A stretch of DNA of 64,000 nucleotides from assembly GCA_963971575.1 (NCBI GenBank), contig OZ020611.1:50043466-50107465 (forward strand). The letters are read 5' to 3'. The position numbers were made by a program, and so were the translations under genes. Shown here piece by piece: positions 32,620 through 44,211 of the stretch. Below the pieces are notes generated by a model. It made no database searches, was not told the origin of the DNA, and worked only from the letters and a program-made list of their open reading frames with translations. The stretch's first letter is position 1, and every line of letters starts with the position of its first letter. Source of the DNA: Liopterus haemorrhoidalis. Taxonomy: Eukaryota > Arthropoda > Insecta > Coleoptera > Dytiscidae.

Positions 32620-33190
32620 ATGTTCGTGCTTTATTTGTGTATATGGCTGGAAAGGGCAGAAGTTTCCATTGATTTTGTAAGTCATCGACTGATGCCATCA
32701 TGCACGTTAAAATTAGAGATAGAAAATAGGTGGTACGCTTTCCAGGCATGCGATATATTTTCGGCGGCACGAGTGAAGAAAGAAAGCGAGATTAAAAACT
32801 ATGTGGATTTCTATGGATTTCTTCGGGCAGTAACAACCGCATATATGAAACAGTCATCACACGCCTACGTATAGGCCACTGTTGGTGGACCCATGGACAA
32901 CTCCTTCGAGGTGAAGAATCTCCTCTTTGTGAAATTTTAACCCTTGCGTGCAGTTGGAGAATGCCAAGGACAGATTAGGTCTCTTTTATGATCTGTCAAT
33001 CGCCCTAGTCGATGACAGTGTACTTACGGATAGGCTGATACTCTTTCTGAGATATTAGAACTTACTGTTCTATATGTGAACCCTTGCACCCAATTTAAGT
33101 ATGTTACTTATGACTGCCTGTGCTATCTGATGGTAACTGGTCCCATTACATCCCCATCACCCTGCGTGTGTTCAATTTTTCGAACAGACT
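32620..33190 (+). pseudogene. I/R1-like LINE C-terminal fragment, third family
   Basis: In shifted frames the sequence reads ETVITRLRIGH, then THGQLLRGEESPLCE (post-RNase H zinc region, near 32850-32935). After a gap it reads NPCVQLENAKDRLGLFYDLS, then DDSVLTDRLILFLRY. The second block matches the fragment at 39668-39799. The open frame 32620-32874 covers the first part without clear RNase H residues. Decayed remnant. Confidence 0.65.
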
Positions 33191-34654
33191 TTTATCTTAG
33201 TTTATTTGTTATTTTATTTATGCTAAGTTAATTATAAACTATTCATATATATGAGCTGTGTTAACTGGCCATGAAGCTACTATGCAGCAACTGCAGCTGT
33301 TAGATCTTATGTGTGTCGGCCATCCCAATTAACTATTATTATAGATATATGTACTTACATCAAGATTGACACTTTGGCAAATTTGGGTTTTTTTTTTTTT
33401 GGTACGCTACCGATATCCTATTTGTCATCCCTTGTATAGACAATGCTGTTCTTAAAAAATAATAACATTTGTTGCATTAGGTTCAAAACCTAATGCAACT
33501 AAACTGATGATGAGACATGTAATGACGCATAACAAAGAAATGCTTTTATTGTTTAACCCATCTCACCGTTGCCACTAATTTTATAATTAAGAGTAACCCT
33601 AAAAGAAGAATTAGTGCAATAATTCTTCTTAGGTTAGGTGCTACCACTGATTTAAAATTAATGAAAAATGAGAAACAATGAACAATTCATTCAGGCCTAA
33701 AAGGTGATTTCCAAAATGTAGGGCAATTTTTTCAAGACGTAGATCGTCTTGAGGTCGTAAATAAGAATATGCAATACAATGGAAAACAATTTTGACTGGA
33801 CAGATTCGAAAGGCTGACACGATGGAATGGGATTATTAAATTTTTGCTTATTTATGATCGAGTTGAATGCAAACATCAGTAAAAATATACTAAATAATAG
33901 TTTATGTTGACACTATAATATTTCCTAAGAATAGTTATTACAAGTTTTTATGTGCAAAAAGATATTTTAAAATTACAATAATACTATAATCTTAGACAAT
34001 AATTTTCAACCCACCATGAACCTTAGTTGTAAGGATAAATGTCAATAAAATATTATGTTTATTACCAATATTTTTGTAATTATATATCATTACATTTATT
34101 TTCAATCGTAAATATAAAATAGTAACATTTTCTGTACAACACAAATACAAAAACATAAATAATAAGTTATAGTATGTACTTTACTTGAATGAAAATAATT
34201 ATCAATGATTAGGTTACTCTGAAAAAGTGGAATTTATTATAACTTTACGTATTGGTTTCCTACATAAAAACTTATGGAAGAATTGGCTGTTTAATCTAAA
34301 TGTGCCAGCATTGCTACGTCGAGAACCATAAGAGCTACGAGGTTGGTTAAATTAGCAAAGAAACACCATTTTGCAAGTCTATTACATAACTATTAACAAT
34401 TTTTTTTTTATGATGAGTGGTTCTCTAAATATGGAACCCAACTTTCTTATTTTAAATGAGAACATATATTTTTTTTTTTATATTTTTGTTCGGAAGGGAA
34501 TTTTATTCTGAATTCAACGAATACGTAGTTTAATACCCTTACATCACAAAAATTTTGAGAAAAATGCATATTAAATTGATATTAATTAAAATCAAATCGC
34601 ACAGGAATCAGCGTTCTATGAATGAAACAAAAGAACAAATCAATCAATCTTGCC
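33191..34654. other. Unassigned AT-rich DNA
   Basis: No feature could be supported over this stretch. Confidence 0.4.
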
Positions 34655-34985
34655 TTTAACAGTAGTTGGAAATATATACTTTCAACAAGATGGAGCACCT
34701 CTGGCCTAGTAGCTGAATATTTAAATGAACATTTTCCAAATAAGTGGATAGGCACCAATTGCATGAGCCGCAAGGTCTACAGATTTAAATCCGCTAGATT
34801 ATTTCTTATGGGGCTATGTAAAAGATATTGTTTATAGCACTGTGCATCCAAACGTACAACATTTGAAAGACAATATTATATCTAATATTGATGGGAGAAA
34901 ATTAAAAATGGTTCGAAATAGTTTACTTTTAAGGATTGAATTATGTATTAAAAAGAATGGAGGCAAATTTGAGCAATATTTATGA
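34655..34985 (+). pseudogene. DD41D mariner transposase C-terminal remnant, second family
   Basis: IYFQQDGAPLA (second catalytic Asp, about 34672) is followed in shifted frames by YLNEHFPNKWIGTN, then AARSTDLNPLDYFLWGYVKD (third Asp, about 34770-34815) and IVYSTVHPNVQHLKDNIIS. The sequence ends in LCIKKNGGKFEQYL and a stop at about 34985. The layout is that of VS-type elements. It differs from the copy at 23283-24668, so it is a separate subfamily. Multiple stops. Confidence 0.78.
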
Positions 34986-35103
34986 TTAAAATTCAGTGTT
35001 GAGCATTATCTAGATAATTTTATCTAGATTTTTCAATCAACGGTGATATGCAGTTTGGCAGCATTGCGTTGAGCATAACTTCCTCTGTAACCACATGTTC
35101 TTG

Positions 35104-35757
35104 GATTGCCGATATCTCGTTTAGTTTTCGTGACTTTGTTATTTGAGTGCAACGTGTTTAAGTATTAGTGGAGATTTTTGAAATGTGCGAATTTCTGGAG
35201 CAACGATGCGACGTAAAATTTTGCGTGAAACTGGGGAAAACTTTTACAAAAACGTTCCAAGTTTTGAAACAAGCTTACGGAGATGATGTTCTGGGTCGTA
35301 CGCAATGTTACGAATGGTTTTCATGATTTAAAGTGGTCACCAATCACTTAAAGATGAACCTCGACCAGGAAGGCCTTCGACTTTAACTGATGACTCCCAC
35401 GTTCGGAAAATCAATGATCTGGTGCATGCAAATCGCCGATTGACTGTCAGAGAAATTGCAGAACAGGTTAGCATCTCAACTGGGTCATGCCATGAAATTT
35501 TGAATGGGAAATTGAACATGCATTGAGTTGCAGCAAAATTTGTTCCTCGTTTTATGACCGAAGAACAGAAAGAAAATCGAGTGGATGTAGTCGGCAACTC
35601 ATTGAACAAGCCAATGACGATGAAACAGTTTTCCCCAATTTCACGCAAAATTTTACGTTGCATCGTTGCTCCAGAAAATCGCACATTTCAAAAATCGCCA
35701 CTAATATGTTGCATTCAAATAAAAATATCACGAAAACTAAACGAGATATCAGCAATC
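35104..35757 (+). mobile_element. Mariner 5' part ending in an inverted copy of its own 5' end
   Basis: The plus strand encodes the N-terminal half of a mariner transposase from about 35182. At the right, 35627-35757 is an inverted copy of 35104-35241 (GATTGCCGATATCTCGTTTA against its complement, and TTTTGAAATGTGCGA, GGAGCAACGATGC, GTAAAATTTTGCGTGAAA). The catalytic half is absent. The result is a fold-back mariner derivative with arms of about 135 bp. Confidence 0.82.
35182..35640 (+). pseudogene. Mariner transposase N-terminal fragment
   Basis: The product starts MCEFLEQRCDVKFCVKLGKT, followed by FQVLKQAYGDDVLGRTQCYE (first HTH), DEPRPGRPSTLTDDSHVRKI, then HANRRLTVREIAEQVSISTG (second HTH), a KFVPRFMTEEQKENRVDV linker and NSLNKPMTMKQF. 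This is the DNA-binding half of a DD34D transposase. Two in-frame stops are visible (after WFS near 35325, after LNMH near 35527). All three catalytic residues are missing. If translated, such a fragment could bind element ends without cutting, but the stops argue against that. Confidence 0.85.
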
Positions 35758-35873
35758 TGATGATACGGAAGTCAATCATATTGATAGTGCTCCCGAATAG
35801 ATGGGAATGTATTGATTCCCTAAAAAAGAACGTTCTCTTTTTGTGAATTGAAAAAGGAAAATTTGTTGCACAA

Positions 35874-35895
35874 TTATATATATATATATATATAA
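35874..35895. repeat. (TA)n microsatellite
   Basis: About ten TA units. It generates an artificial IYIYIY peptide on the minus strand. Confidence 0.95.
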
Positions 35896-36467
35896 ATATA
35901 CCACACATAGAAAATAGCGAGTTTATTAATTAAATTTAAAATTGTAATGTTGAAAATGCAATATTTAACGAAAGAATTTATGAAAGTCACTAAAGAACTA
36001 ATAATTGTAAATAATTCGAATTTCTTAATTAAGATGGTATTGATTAGACAAGACATCATATAAGTAAGATATCAAAACATAAGAAAATTCTTCTTTCCAT
36101 ACATGGAAATATCACTTACAACACATAATTCCAAGAAAAAAATATAAATTATAATTGTACATTGAATCAATTTTATTTTATTTGTAAAAAACTGACTATT
36201 AAAAATTCTTTATGAGACGTGTTGAAACGTCGTCAATAAGTAAAAAAACACTTCTATGAAGATTGGAACATATTGCAGTGGAGTATGTAGAATTGTGGTC
36301 AAGCCCGCATTTCACATTAACCGGCACTTTTTTCACACAATTTTTATTAGTGGTTAACAAAGTGCGTCTTTTTTTAAGATCAGGCACAACTATATGTAAT
36401 AGGATATTTTTAATTGTAAAAAAATGATTATGTAATTATAAATAACTAAATTGCAATAATCAAAGGT
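35896..36467. other. Unassigned AT-rich DNA
   Basis: No feature could be supported. The open frame at 36199-36387 shows no motif. Confidence 0.4.
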
Positions 36468-36887
36468 GAGATAGGCGGTGAATTTAGTAAACCCAGATTA
36501 ATGTCCTGTAGGGTTCCTCAGGGTTCGATTCTGGATCCAGTTTTATTTCTAGTATTTATTAAAATATGAATTTTCAGATGGCAGTTTAATTTCTTATGTG
36601 GATGATACAGTTCTGTATGTTTTCGGAACTACTTGGGACGAAGTGTCAAGTAGATTAGTAGATTTTTTAGGTTATATTCAGCACTGGTTAGATAGTAATA
36701 TTCTTACATTAAATTATTAAAAAGCGTGTTTTATCGATTTTTCTAAGTATAATTCTAGCATCTTTTCTATCAATGAATTCATTATTCATAAATTTAACTA
36801 TTCTAAAATTGATTGCAATTGTTCTACTACTTTAAAAAAGATTAATGATATTAAATATTTAGGAGTTCAGATATATTCTGAATTTAA
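36468..36887 (+). pseudogene. Jockey/CR1-like LINE reverse transcriptase fragment
   Basis: The frame reads GGEFSKPRLMSCRVPQGSIL, then LFLVFI (RT motif B), LISYVDDTVLYVFG (catalytic YVDD, about 36590-36625) and HWLDSNILTLNY. After a stop come ACFIDFS and NDIKYLGVQIYSEF (thumb motif). It ends where a piggyBac element interrupts at TTAA 36884-36887. 5'-truncated, with one stop and a deletion between motif B and YVDD. This is not the same family as the LINE at 58-61 kb. Confidence 0.8.
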
Positions 36888-38048
36888 CCCACTTGTTGCC
36901 GATTTTTTTTCAGAAATAGTTGTTCTTTTAGAAGGACGGTGGCAAAATGTATTGTATGGAATTTAATTTTTTTATTGACAATTTATATTAGGTGTAGTTG
37001 ATCATAGAATTCAGTAATAATTACTCACAGTATTTATGCCAAATTCAAAAAGATATATATATATAAAAAAAAGAAATAGTTCAATTTGTGTGGTAGCTCG
37101 CAATGCTCAAAAAGCATTGCTTTGGGAACGTTACTTTGCATTTGATGCAAACAAAATTGTACTTCTTGTGTTAAAGAATGCATCGCATTTGAATTCAAAA
37201 CGATAATGTATGTATAGATTAATTAAACATGCATTTGTTCCTCTTTTATTTGTTTCTTTTTAACCTTTAGAAAATTCCAACAGAAATTTGTCTTCGAGAT
37301 AATTCAGCTTTTCTTTGGAAAATTTCATCTTTTTGGTCCAACTTGCCAAAGGAATTTCATCTTCGTAGTCATTACCGGTAATTTCAGTTCTTCTCTCAGC
37401 GTTAGCACGTAATTGGTAGCCATATAAATTATTACAATAAATTTATTAGGATAAATTATTTACTGCAACTTCGTCTTCTTCGTCGCAATCTTCACCAGTT
37501 ATTGCGCTATTTGCGTTAGTTGGTGGACTGATAATTATGTCTACTGTATCCTCATCTTCACTTAAAGTCTAAATTTTTTCCAAAAATTCATGCAAAGATA
37601 ATGATCTATGCTTGTAATTCCAGCTTTAAAACATTTAAAAACAAAGATATAAAAATTTTACAACAGTGGATTTTGCAACCGTCCTTTAAACAGGACAGTA
37701 CAGTTTCTGCAACAATAAAGGCAAATGCAAATTATCGATACATGGTGTTTTTTAATTAAAAGCTACCTTAATGTACTACTATTATAAATTAAATACCAAG
37801 AAAAAAAAATAACGTTAAATAATTGTAACTTACCTTTGTTTATCCATTTCGGTGTACTTAAAAAATAACCAAAACTTATTCACTAATAATTTTATATGCA
37901 AAATTTGCACAGGTTCGTTCATGTGTTATGCCTCTACTTTGACGGTGATTTAAAATACATCTAAATCTGCAAGTTCAAATCTGCATTTTACCAGGAAAAT
38001 AACAATCATGTTTGGTGTCCTTTTAAAAGGACGGTGGCAACAAGTGGG
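36888..38048 (-). mobile_element. piggyBac-like element, internally deleted, inside LINE fragment
   Basis: The ends CCCACTTGTTGCC and GGCAACAAGTGGG are perfect inverted repeats flanked by TTAA (36884-36887 and 38049-38052). The subterminal inverted phrase CTTTTAGAAGGACGG / CCTTTTAAAAGGACGG occurs near both ends. The length is 1161 bp. The minus strand keeps the transposase N-terminal region. Confidence 0.92.
37270..37620 (-). pseudogene. piggyBac transposase N-terminal acidic region
   Basis: The minus strand reads KHRSLSLHEFLEKI, a stop, TLSEDEDTVDIIISPPTNAN, then SAITGEDCDEEDEVAVNNLS. After a gap it continues NNLYGYQLRANAERRTEITG and NDYEDEIPLASWTKK. This pattern (acidic leader, I.I.PP, T.ED.DEE, NNL.G.QL.A.AE) is typical of PGBD-type transposase N-termini. 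The catalytic domain and Cys-rich domain are deleted. At least one stop and a frame change are present. Confidence 0.75.
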
Positions 38049-38296
38049 TTAATTTCTTTTACTTCTGGTACAATTGCACCAAATATTTATTATAAATTAA
38101 AAAATTCTAAAAAATTCCAAATTTAGATTTTTTCCTATATAAGGGTTAGTTTTAGTTTTTTATATTTAGTATGTTTACTGACGACGAATGAATAGCATTC
38201 AAAATGTATTTCGTTTCTGCTGTTTATTTCGTTTTCGTTTATTCTGTTTATTTCTATCATTTATATTAAACCTCCAAGTTTAACAATTAACCGCCA

Positions 38297-39480
38297 TAAT
38301 ATGATTCTAGCTGTTTTGTTTTATTGGGAAAATTACTTATAGTTACTGTACTTGGTCTATTTATGCCGCCATCGTAAATCTAGCTTGGTTTTTAATGTAG
38401 GTACTACGGATAAAAATGATCAAAAAAAAAAAACATTTTCATACAAGTTCAATATCAAAAATTGACGAATTGAAGTATATTTTACTAAAATTAATAGATC
38501 CAGTTGTAGGCTCTCGTTGAAACATATTGAAAATAGAACTCAAAATAAAACACTTGGTAATGTTTCAAAATATTAAATTTATTAATACGTATTATTATAT
38601 TATATATTTTACTGTCCCATGCGCCTTATTATTCGCCTGATTCTCTGACTTTATCTATTTCCAAATCTCAAAAAAATCTTTGGTGTCAAGCGGGTATTTT
38701 CGAATGATGATCTTAAGGCTGCGTATAACCCCCGGAGGTTACTAGTTTCTTATACAAAACTACCAATCTGAAATAAAATTAGTATCAACCTATACATCAA
38801 ATTTTGCACCGAATTTGTATCTATCTAATATGATAGTTTTAGTTGTAGAAAAATTTATAGTAAAAATATTATCGCTCAATAACTTAAAAATAGCCATCAG
38901 CGATATTGTTCTGTAATTTTTTAAATCTATTTGTGGGTTTCGAATAACTTTTGTATTTTTATAGTTGTGTGTAGAAATTTTCAAATAATACGTAAATTTT
39001 TTTTTCGACTTGATTTCTTATTGTTTAGAGCCTTCATCGAAAAATATTATACTTAAAGATAATAGAATGCCACTTGGTACACGTATTCTTAAAGAAAAAT
39101 AAATCATTTTTACCCGTAACACCAATTTTGAAAACCGCGGCAGATTCAAGAGGGCGGCAAAAATAGATTACCAAGTACAATAACTATAAGTAATTTTCGC
39201 AATACAACAAAATAGCTAGAATCATATTTGTAGAATAAAGTTTTAGGTACAATTTTCCGCATCGTACGCAAATATGCGTTGATTGGTTTACAAGTGGCGT
39301 GTATAATGCAATTTGCTTATTTACAACTACCTAACAGTTTTTTCTACAGTTAAAAATATCCTATTAGATAGATAAAAATTCGCTGCAAATTTTGATATAT
39401 AAATTGTTATTAATTTTATTTCCGATTATTAGTTTTGTATCAGAAACTATTGAGGACTATAAGGTTGTGCGCCGCCTTAA
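38297..39480. repeat. Two interlaced inverted-repeat pairs (C, D, C', D')
   Basis: Pair C: 38297-38430 and 39100-39232 (ATGATTCTAGCTGTTTTGTT, AATTACTTATAGTTACTGTA, CTTGGTCTATTTATGCCGCC). Pair D: about 38712-38860 and 39340-39480 (TTAAGGCTGCGTATAACC against GGTTGTGCGCCGCCTTAA; ATACAAAACTA, GAAATAAAATTA, TATCTATCTAATA). Arms of each pair are roughly 75-85% alike by eye. The pairs cross instead of nesting. The D ends include TTAA. Confidence 0.7.
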
Positions 39481-39489
39481 AGTGGTGGT

Positions 39490-39665
39490 AGACGATTATT
39501 TAGAGGGGATTCAGGAATCGAACTCCGGGATGGAATAATGGCACTGAAACATCGCTGGACAAAGTGTCTTGAAGTTCAGGGGCATTAAATTGAAAAATAT
39601 AAATAATTTTAAAAAAAAGAATATAGTCCTTTCATATCAGATCGCGAACTTTTCAATGTTGTGCA
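39490..39665 (+). pseudogene. Mariner transposase extreme C-terminus
   Basis: DYLEGIQE in one frame, then ALKHRWTKCLEVQGH, a stop and IEKYK resembles the mariner C-terminus (..LE.RW.KCIEL.GDYVEK). The following bases may be the mariner 3' untranslated end. A short scrap, recognised by motif only. Confidence 0.55.
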
Positions 39666-39667
39666 TC

Positions 39668-39799
39668 TTAATCCAGTGCGTGCAGTTCGAGGATGTCAAT
39701 GAGAGGTTAGGCTTATGCTATAATCTGCCAGTTGATTTAGGTGACGACAGAGTAGTCATAGACTGGCTTTGTGAATCGAAATTATTGTTTATTGTATGA
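39668..39799 (+). pseudogene. I/R1-like LINE C-terminal scrap (same family as 32.6-33.2 kb)
   Basis: CVQFEDVNERLGLCYNLPVD followed by LGDDRVVIDWLC parallels CVQLENAKDRLGLFYDLSIA and DDSVLTDRL at about 32945-33050. It ends with a stop at 39799. It lies directly after the mariner scrap, in the same open frame only by chance. Confidence 0.6.
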
Positions 39800-40379
39800 A
39801 GTTTTTACACTTTTCAAACGACGGATCTGAATAAATCAATACTGCTCAGATAAAACTATTTTCTGAGATTTAATAGCCAATAGATTTTGGACTAAAAACA
39901 GCTATGCTTAAATAATAATTTATTGGTCAAGAGGTCCATAAATCATAATTTGGATATCACCATTAGCTTTTATTCAAAATAAAACGTTCCAATCTTTAAG
40001 AAATAAAGGCAGTGCAATTTATGAGGTGTTTATAAGTGTTACATTCATAAAACTATTAATTTTATTAACATCTTCTGTTTAAATAACAAGCGAAATCTGG
40101 CTGTAAAGGCGTGTCACTTGTAACTAAATGAGATTCGAATTGTAAATATGCAAATGAAAAATTTAAATTGTTGTGTTGAAATGTTCATATTGAATACAAA
40201 ATGTGTGAATATTGTAATTTATACACGATAAGATATGTTGTTTGAAAGCTACCTCTATACAGATTCGTAATTTATTTTTTGCTTAACTATTACATTGGAA
40301 ATCAAACTTTTCAAGAGAAGAAAATTGATGATTTGTAAAAGCGTCGATCAAGGGGAAATGTAGACGTAAATATATACAT
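39800..40379. other. Unassigned AT-rich DNA
   Basis: No feature could be supported. Confidence 0.4.
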
Positions 40380-40760
40380 ACGTATGTTCTGGTTTTACAG
40401 CGTTCTTCGAATCTCTCCGGTTCCAATTTACCAGTTTGGTCGATCATTCGAGTCTTCTGGAGCTAGGTTTCGTTTCACATTGCCTGATGTACTCTTTTTA
40501 TACATGACTTCTTTGGTTCTTCTTTTCTTCATCTCCTATATTAGCATCCATTGAATAACTTATTATGTAATTATTTCTTCAGTCATTCGCTGGATATGAC
40601 CCTTCCAAATGAGTTGTTTTCCGCGGATTTCGTCATGACGTCAGTCTTCCTGACTGATTTCATTTCAAACTTTATTCAGTTGTGATGCTCTGGCTAACGA
40701 ACTCCAGAAGCCAATTTCAGTGGCAAGCATTTTTTTTTTGTCTCGGTCCTTTATTTGTAT
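40380..40760 (-). repeat. Probable LINE noncoding or decayed 3' region
   Basis: Blocks such as CGAATCTCTCC, TGACCCTTCCAAATGAGTTG and GTCTCGGTCCTTTATTTG have the feel of decayed minus-strand LINE coding sequence seen in insect genomes, interrupted by a T-run near 40731. No motif is firm. Confidence 0.3.
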
Positions 40761-40824
40761 TATTTCGGCACCATAAAGTATCATGATCTTTTATATGGTG
40801 TTAAGTAGCAAATGCAGTTTAGAC

Positions 40825-41091
40825 CAGTGTTTCTCAACCGGTGGTCCGCGGACCACTGGTGGTCCTTACCAAAATTGTAGTGGTCCGCGAAAGGCTTATA
40901 CATGATTATTTTTGAGATTTTTGTTAATTTTTTTATGATATTTTGTTCATTTTCAGTAGAGTATATGTAGAGATATATGTAGAGTCTACATATACAATAA
41001 ATTTGTTTAGTAGTACATTCATTTTTATGGTCCGCGGTAGAAAATTAAAAATTTTACTGCTCCTTGGGACGTTTTCGGTTGAGAAACGCTG
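40825..41091. mobile_element. hAT MITE (family H), copy 1
   Basis: The ends CAGTGTTTCTCAACCG and CGGTTGAGAAACGCTG are inverted repeats. The flanks GTTTAGAC and GTTAAGAC form a 7/8 8-bp duplication. The subterminal palindrome GGTCCGCGGACC is shared with copy 2 at 56585-56901. The style resembles SPIN-type hAT MITEs. Confidence 0.93.
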
Positions 41092-41569
41092 GTTAAGACT
41101 TTGTAAACTTTTTTATCAAAAAATTTAGGGCGACAGTAAAAACTCAAAAATTTGATTGGCTGATCCTCGTGGACAGTTGAATATGGGTGTTCAACTGTTT
41201 TAAAATAAAAGCATGTGTACGTTGTTCTGTCCATGATTTTATGAATATACTAGTGCACCAGTTGCCAACTGTGTTGGCAAACACATCATTACCTTAATGT
41301 GGAACTTGCTTGGCACCTCAGACTTCTTTCTCCAGCTATACGCTTTACTTCAACTGAATTCAAATTGAATCAACTCTTCGCCCATTATTAAAAACTGGAC
41401 AAATAATGAGTATTATTGCGAATTATTTCTTCATTAACTTTTAAGATGAGAAAACGATTTATTTTCACTCAGTGCATTACATTTATAAGGTTAAAACTAA
41501 AAATGATTTGAGACGTTAAATTTAAAATATATTTATTATAATAAATTTTCCAATTTCTTATATAATATA

Positions 41570-41655
41570 AAAATACGCACACGGAATAAACGCACACGGA
41601 TTAATACGCACACGAAAAAAAAAAACGCACATAAAGAAATACACCCACGGAAAAA
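41570..41655 (+). repeat. Degenerate tandem repeat, CGCACACGGA-type
   Basis: Five to six units of ACGCACACGGA/ACGCACATAA separated by A/T-rich spacers. Confidence 0.8.
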
Positions 41656-42384
41656 GGCGAAAATGTCAATATAAACTTCGGTGACCTTCGGAATATTTCG
41701 TTACATTTCGGAATCTCGCTTCAAATTTGATTTTAACGTCATAGCACGCACCCACGCAGGAACACACGTTGGCGTATTATATTATAGATGTCTACAGGTT
41801 GACATTTCGAAGGCAACTAGTTTTCTTCTGTTCTATATATTGATAGACCATGTCTCTGCAGCATAAAAGATTTGGCAATTAAATACCAGGGCGTCGTAGA
41901 CTAAAAAATTGACTATTGCACTATAGTCACATGAAAGTAAAGAATAATTCCAGGCCCGATAACAAAAAAATCTACATGTAGTTAGAATTGTTATTACTGT
42001 TATTAGATGAAAATATTACTACAAATTACGATTGCTAACAAAGAGATTAAAAAAATTTCGCAACAATCACAAAATATCAAATTGGCTAGTTATTTGTAAA
42101 AATTAGAATTCGGACCTAGGTACTACAGGCTTTACGGACCCTGGAAATTTGTCCTGTGTTCCTCTCCCTCCCAATGGTCCTGCACAGCTGTTAGCCTCTG
42201 CGATGACTTATCACGTTTCTGTCAGTCATCATGAAGCAATAAATATTAAATTTTGCTCTAAATTATGCAAACTCTAACAAAAATTTATGAAATGTTGTAT
42301 GTGCGATGATAACACCTTAAATCATACGTTACGATAGGAAGAGTTAAAGATATAACTGATTTAATTTAATATTCTGTGATATTA
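41656..42384. other. Unassigned DNA
   Basis: The C/T-rich phrase TGTCCTGTGTTCCTCTCCCT near 42149-42175 may be an old LTR or hAT piece. Nothing firm. Confidence 0.35.
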
Positions 42385-42388
42385 CTGT

Positions 42389-43390
42389 TGTGGGGACTCT
42401 GATATGTAAATAATGAAATGTCACGGTTTGCTGATTTATTTATTTCATTTGTACTTATTCTGTACATCCCACACATTATGGGTTCCAAGACTTGCGAGCG
42501 GATCAAGTCTGGATCCCCCCTATTAGTCCGCTAGCTGGTTGCTATGATTCTTGGAATGATTAAGGGTTGTTTCAATTAAACTCAACATTTTAGCTAATCT
42601 ACTTTAATTACGATTACGGATTAAATATATACATTAATTACACTAGACTTACAATTTCGTCGATACAGCTAAATCCAAATGAGACACACATTCGCACACG
42701 CTAGATACACTTTACACCAAACACTAATTTAACCACTACATGTTTCTAAATATTGTCTCTCCACTTTTTAGCTGGTCACTACACTAACGTTCATACGGAA
42801 TTACATTGTTACTTTATTTCGACTCGCCCAAACACTCTAAATGTCTCTAACCCATGTCTTTTAAAAACCAACTCCAAAACATGGTCTTAACCATACGACA
42901 GCTTAAAATCAACTCCTTTTGTTAACATCTTAACGTTATGATGGTTTTCAATCTACTCTCCTTAAAACATGACTGTCCTGAAATGCTTACATCGCCAACT
43001 GTTAAATGTCATTTAACACCTCTTGATTATCTGTCTTGTACTATCTTAAAATTCATAATTTATTGGTGATAACTCAGATAAATATCCCATTAGAAAATAG
43101 CCGAATCATAATATTTATATCTCAGACAAAAATTAATTATTATTTATGTGCTTATGGTTGACGTATATTTTTTTAACACAATAATTTACGATTCACTTTT
43201 CATGTTACATTGACAAAAGTGTCAAGTTGCAATAATAAACAATCTCCCGTTATCTTAAATGCCCTTTCTTAGCAATAGATTAATTTTGTATCGTTTAACA
43301 GATTAAATATTTTACTCTAATTGAATGATTATAATGAATTTATTTATGAAATTTTATTTATGAAATAATACCAAAATTTCTTCCCTTACA
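42389..43390 (+). repeat. Solo LTR, family S, copy 2
   Basis: It starts TGTGGGGACT and ends TTCCCTTACA, flanked by the 4-bp duplication CTGT (42385-42388 and 43391-43394). Full-length alignment by eye with 21579-22700. It is about 120 bp shorter because of several deletions. No internal gag-pol sequence lies beside it. Confidence 0.9.
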
Positions 43391-43394
43391 CTGT

Positions 43395-44211
43395 GTCTCT
43401 CCATATCTTCTGTTTTACAATAGCATTTCTCCCTAGAGTTTTGTGCAGTTTGATTTTGGGATTATATGCACCTTTATTGGAGACCATGGAGCTGAAGTCT
43501 TTCAAGTAAACTTCCAAGCCAGCTATTTCTCTGATGTTCCAGCTATTTCTTTATGGCTTTCGTCATAATAATAAAAGATAATTCGGAGGAGAATATAATA
43601 ATCTTTTTACTGACAACAAACAATTTTGCTATTTTCCAAAGTGGTTTGTCCAATAATATAAGTGTGTTTTTGACGAGTCCGTCCCTGTATGTTTGTATAG
43701 ATGTCTCTAGTGTAGTCTTTAGTTGTATTTGAATAAGTATCTGTGTTTCTCACGCACATGTATCATTTATGATTAATTTCAGCGTGTCCAATTAGTTGTG
43801 AGGCAGAAACGGCAAACAGCACGTATGCAAACTTATAGATAAACCAGCAAGGATACATATCTCAAACTTTTAACGACATTTCTTATATAACTGCTTGCAC
43901 TGCACTTTATTATGTTCATTTCACATCATTAGAATATTATCTTACCATTATTATTTAGTGTAATTAATCAAATATGATAAATGAGTTGGAGCAAAAAATA
44001 TTTTCCTTGTTGTACAAAGGAAACTATATTTTTAGTTATGCAACTTCTGGTTTCATTACGTTTTTGTGTGCTGGTAACACACGAATTTGCTAACTAAACG
44101 TTCAAATCTTGCTTAGGGCATAAATTAAAATCGTTTAAAAAATTTGAAATCAGTATAAGAGTTTGAATCGGAACAGGAATTTGACTTGTGTTATGTGGAA
44201 CTATGATAAAA
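43395..44211. other. Unassigned AT-rich DNA
   Basis: No coding or repeat could be supported. Confidence 0.4.
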
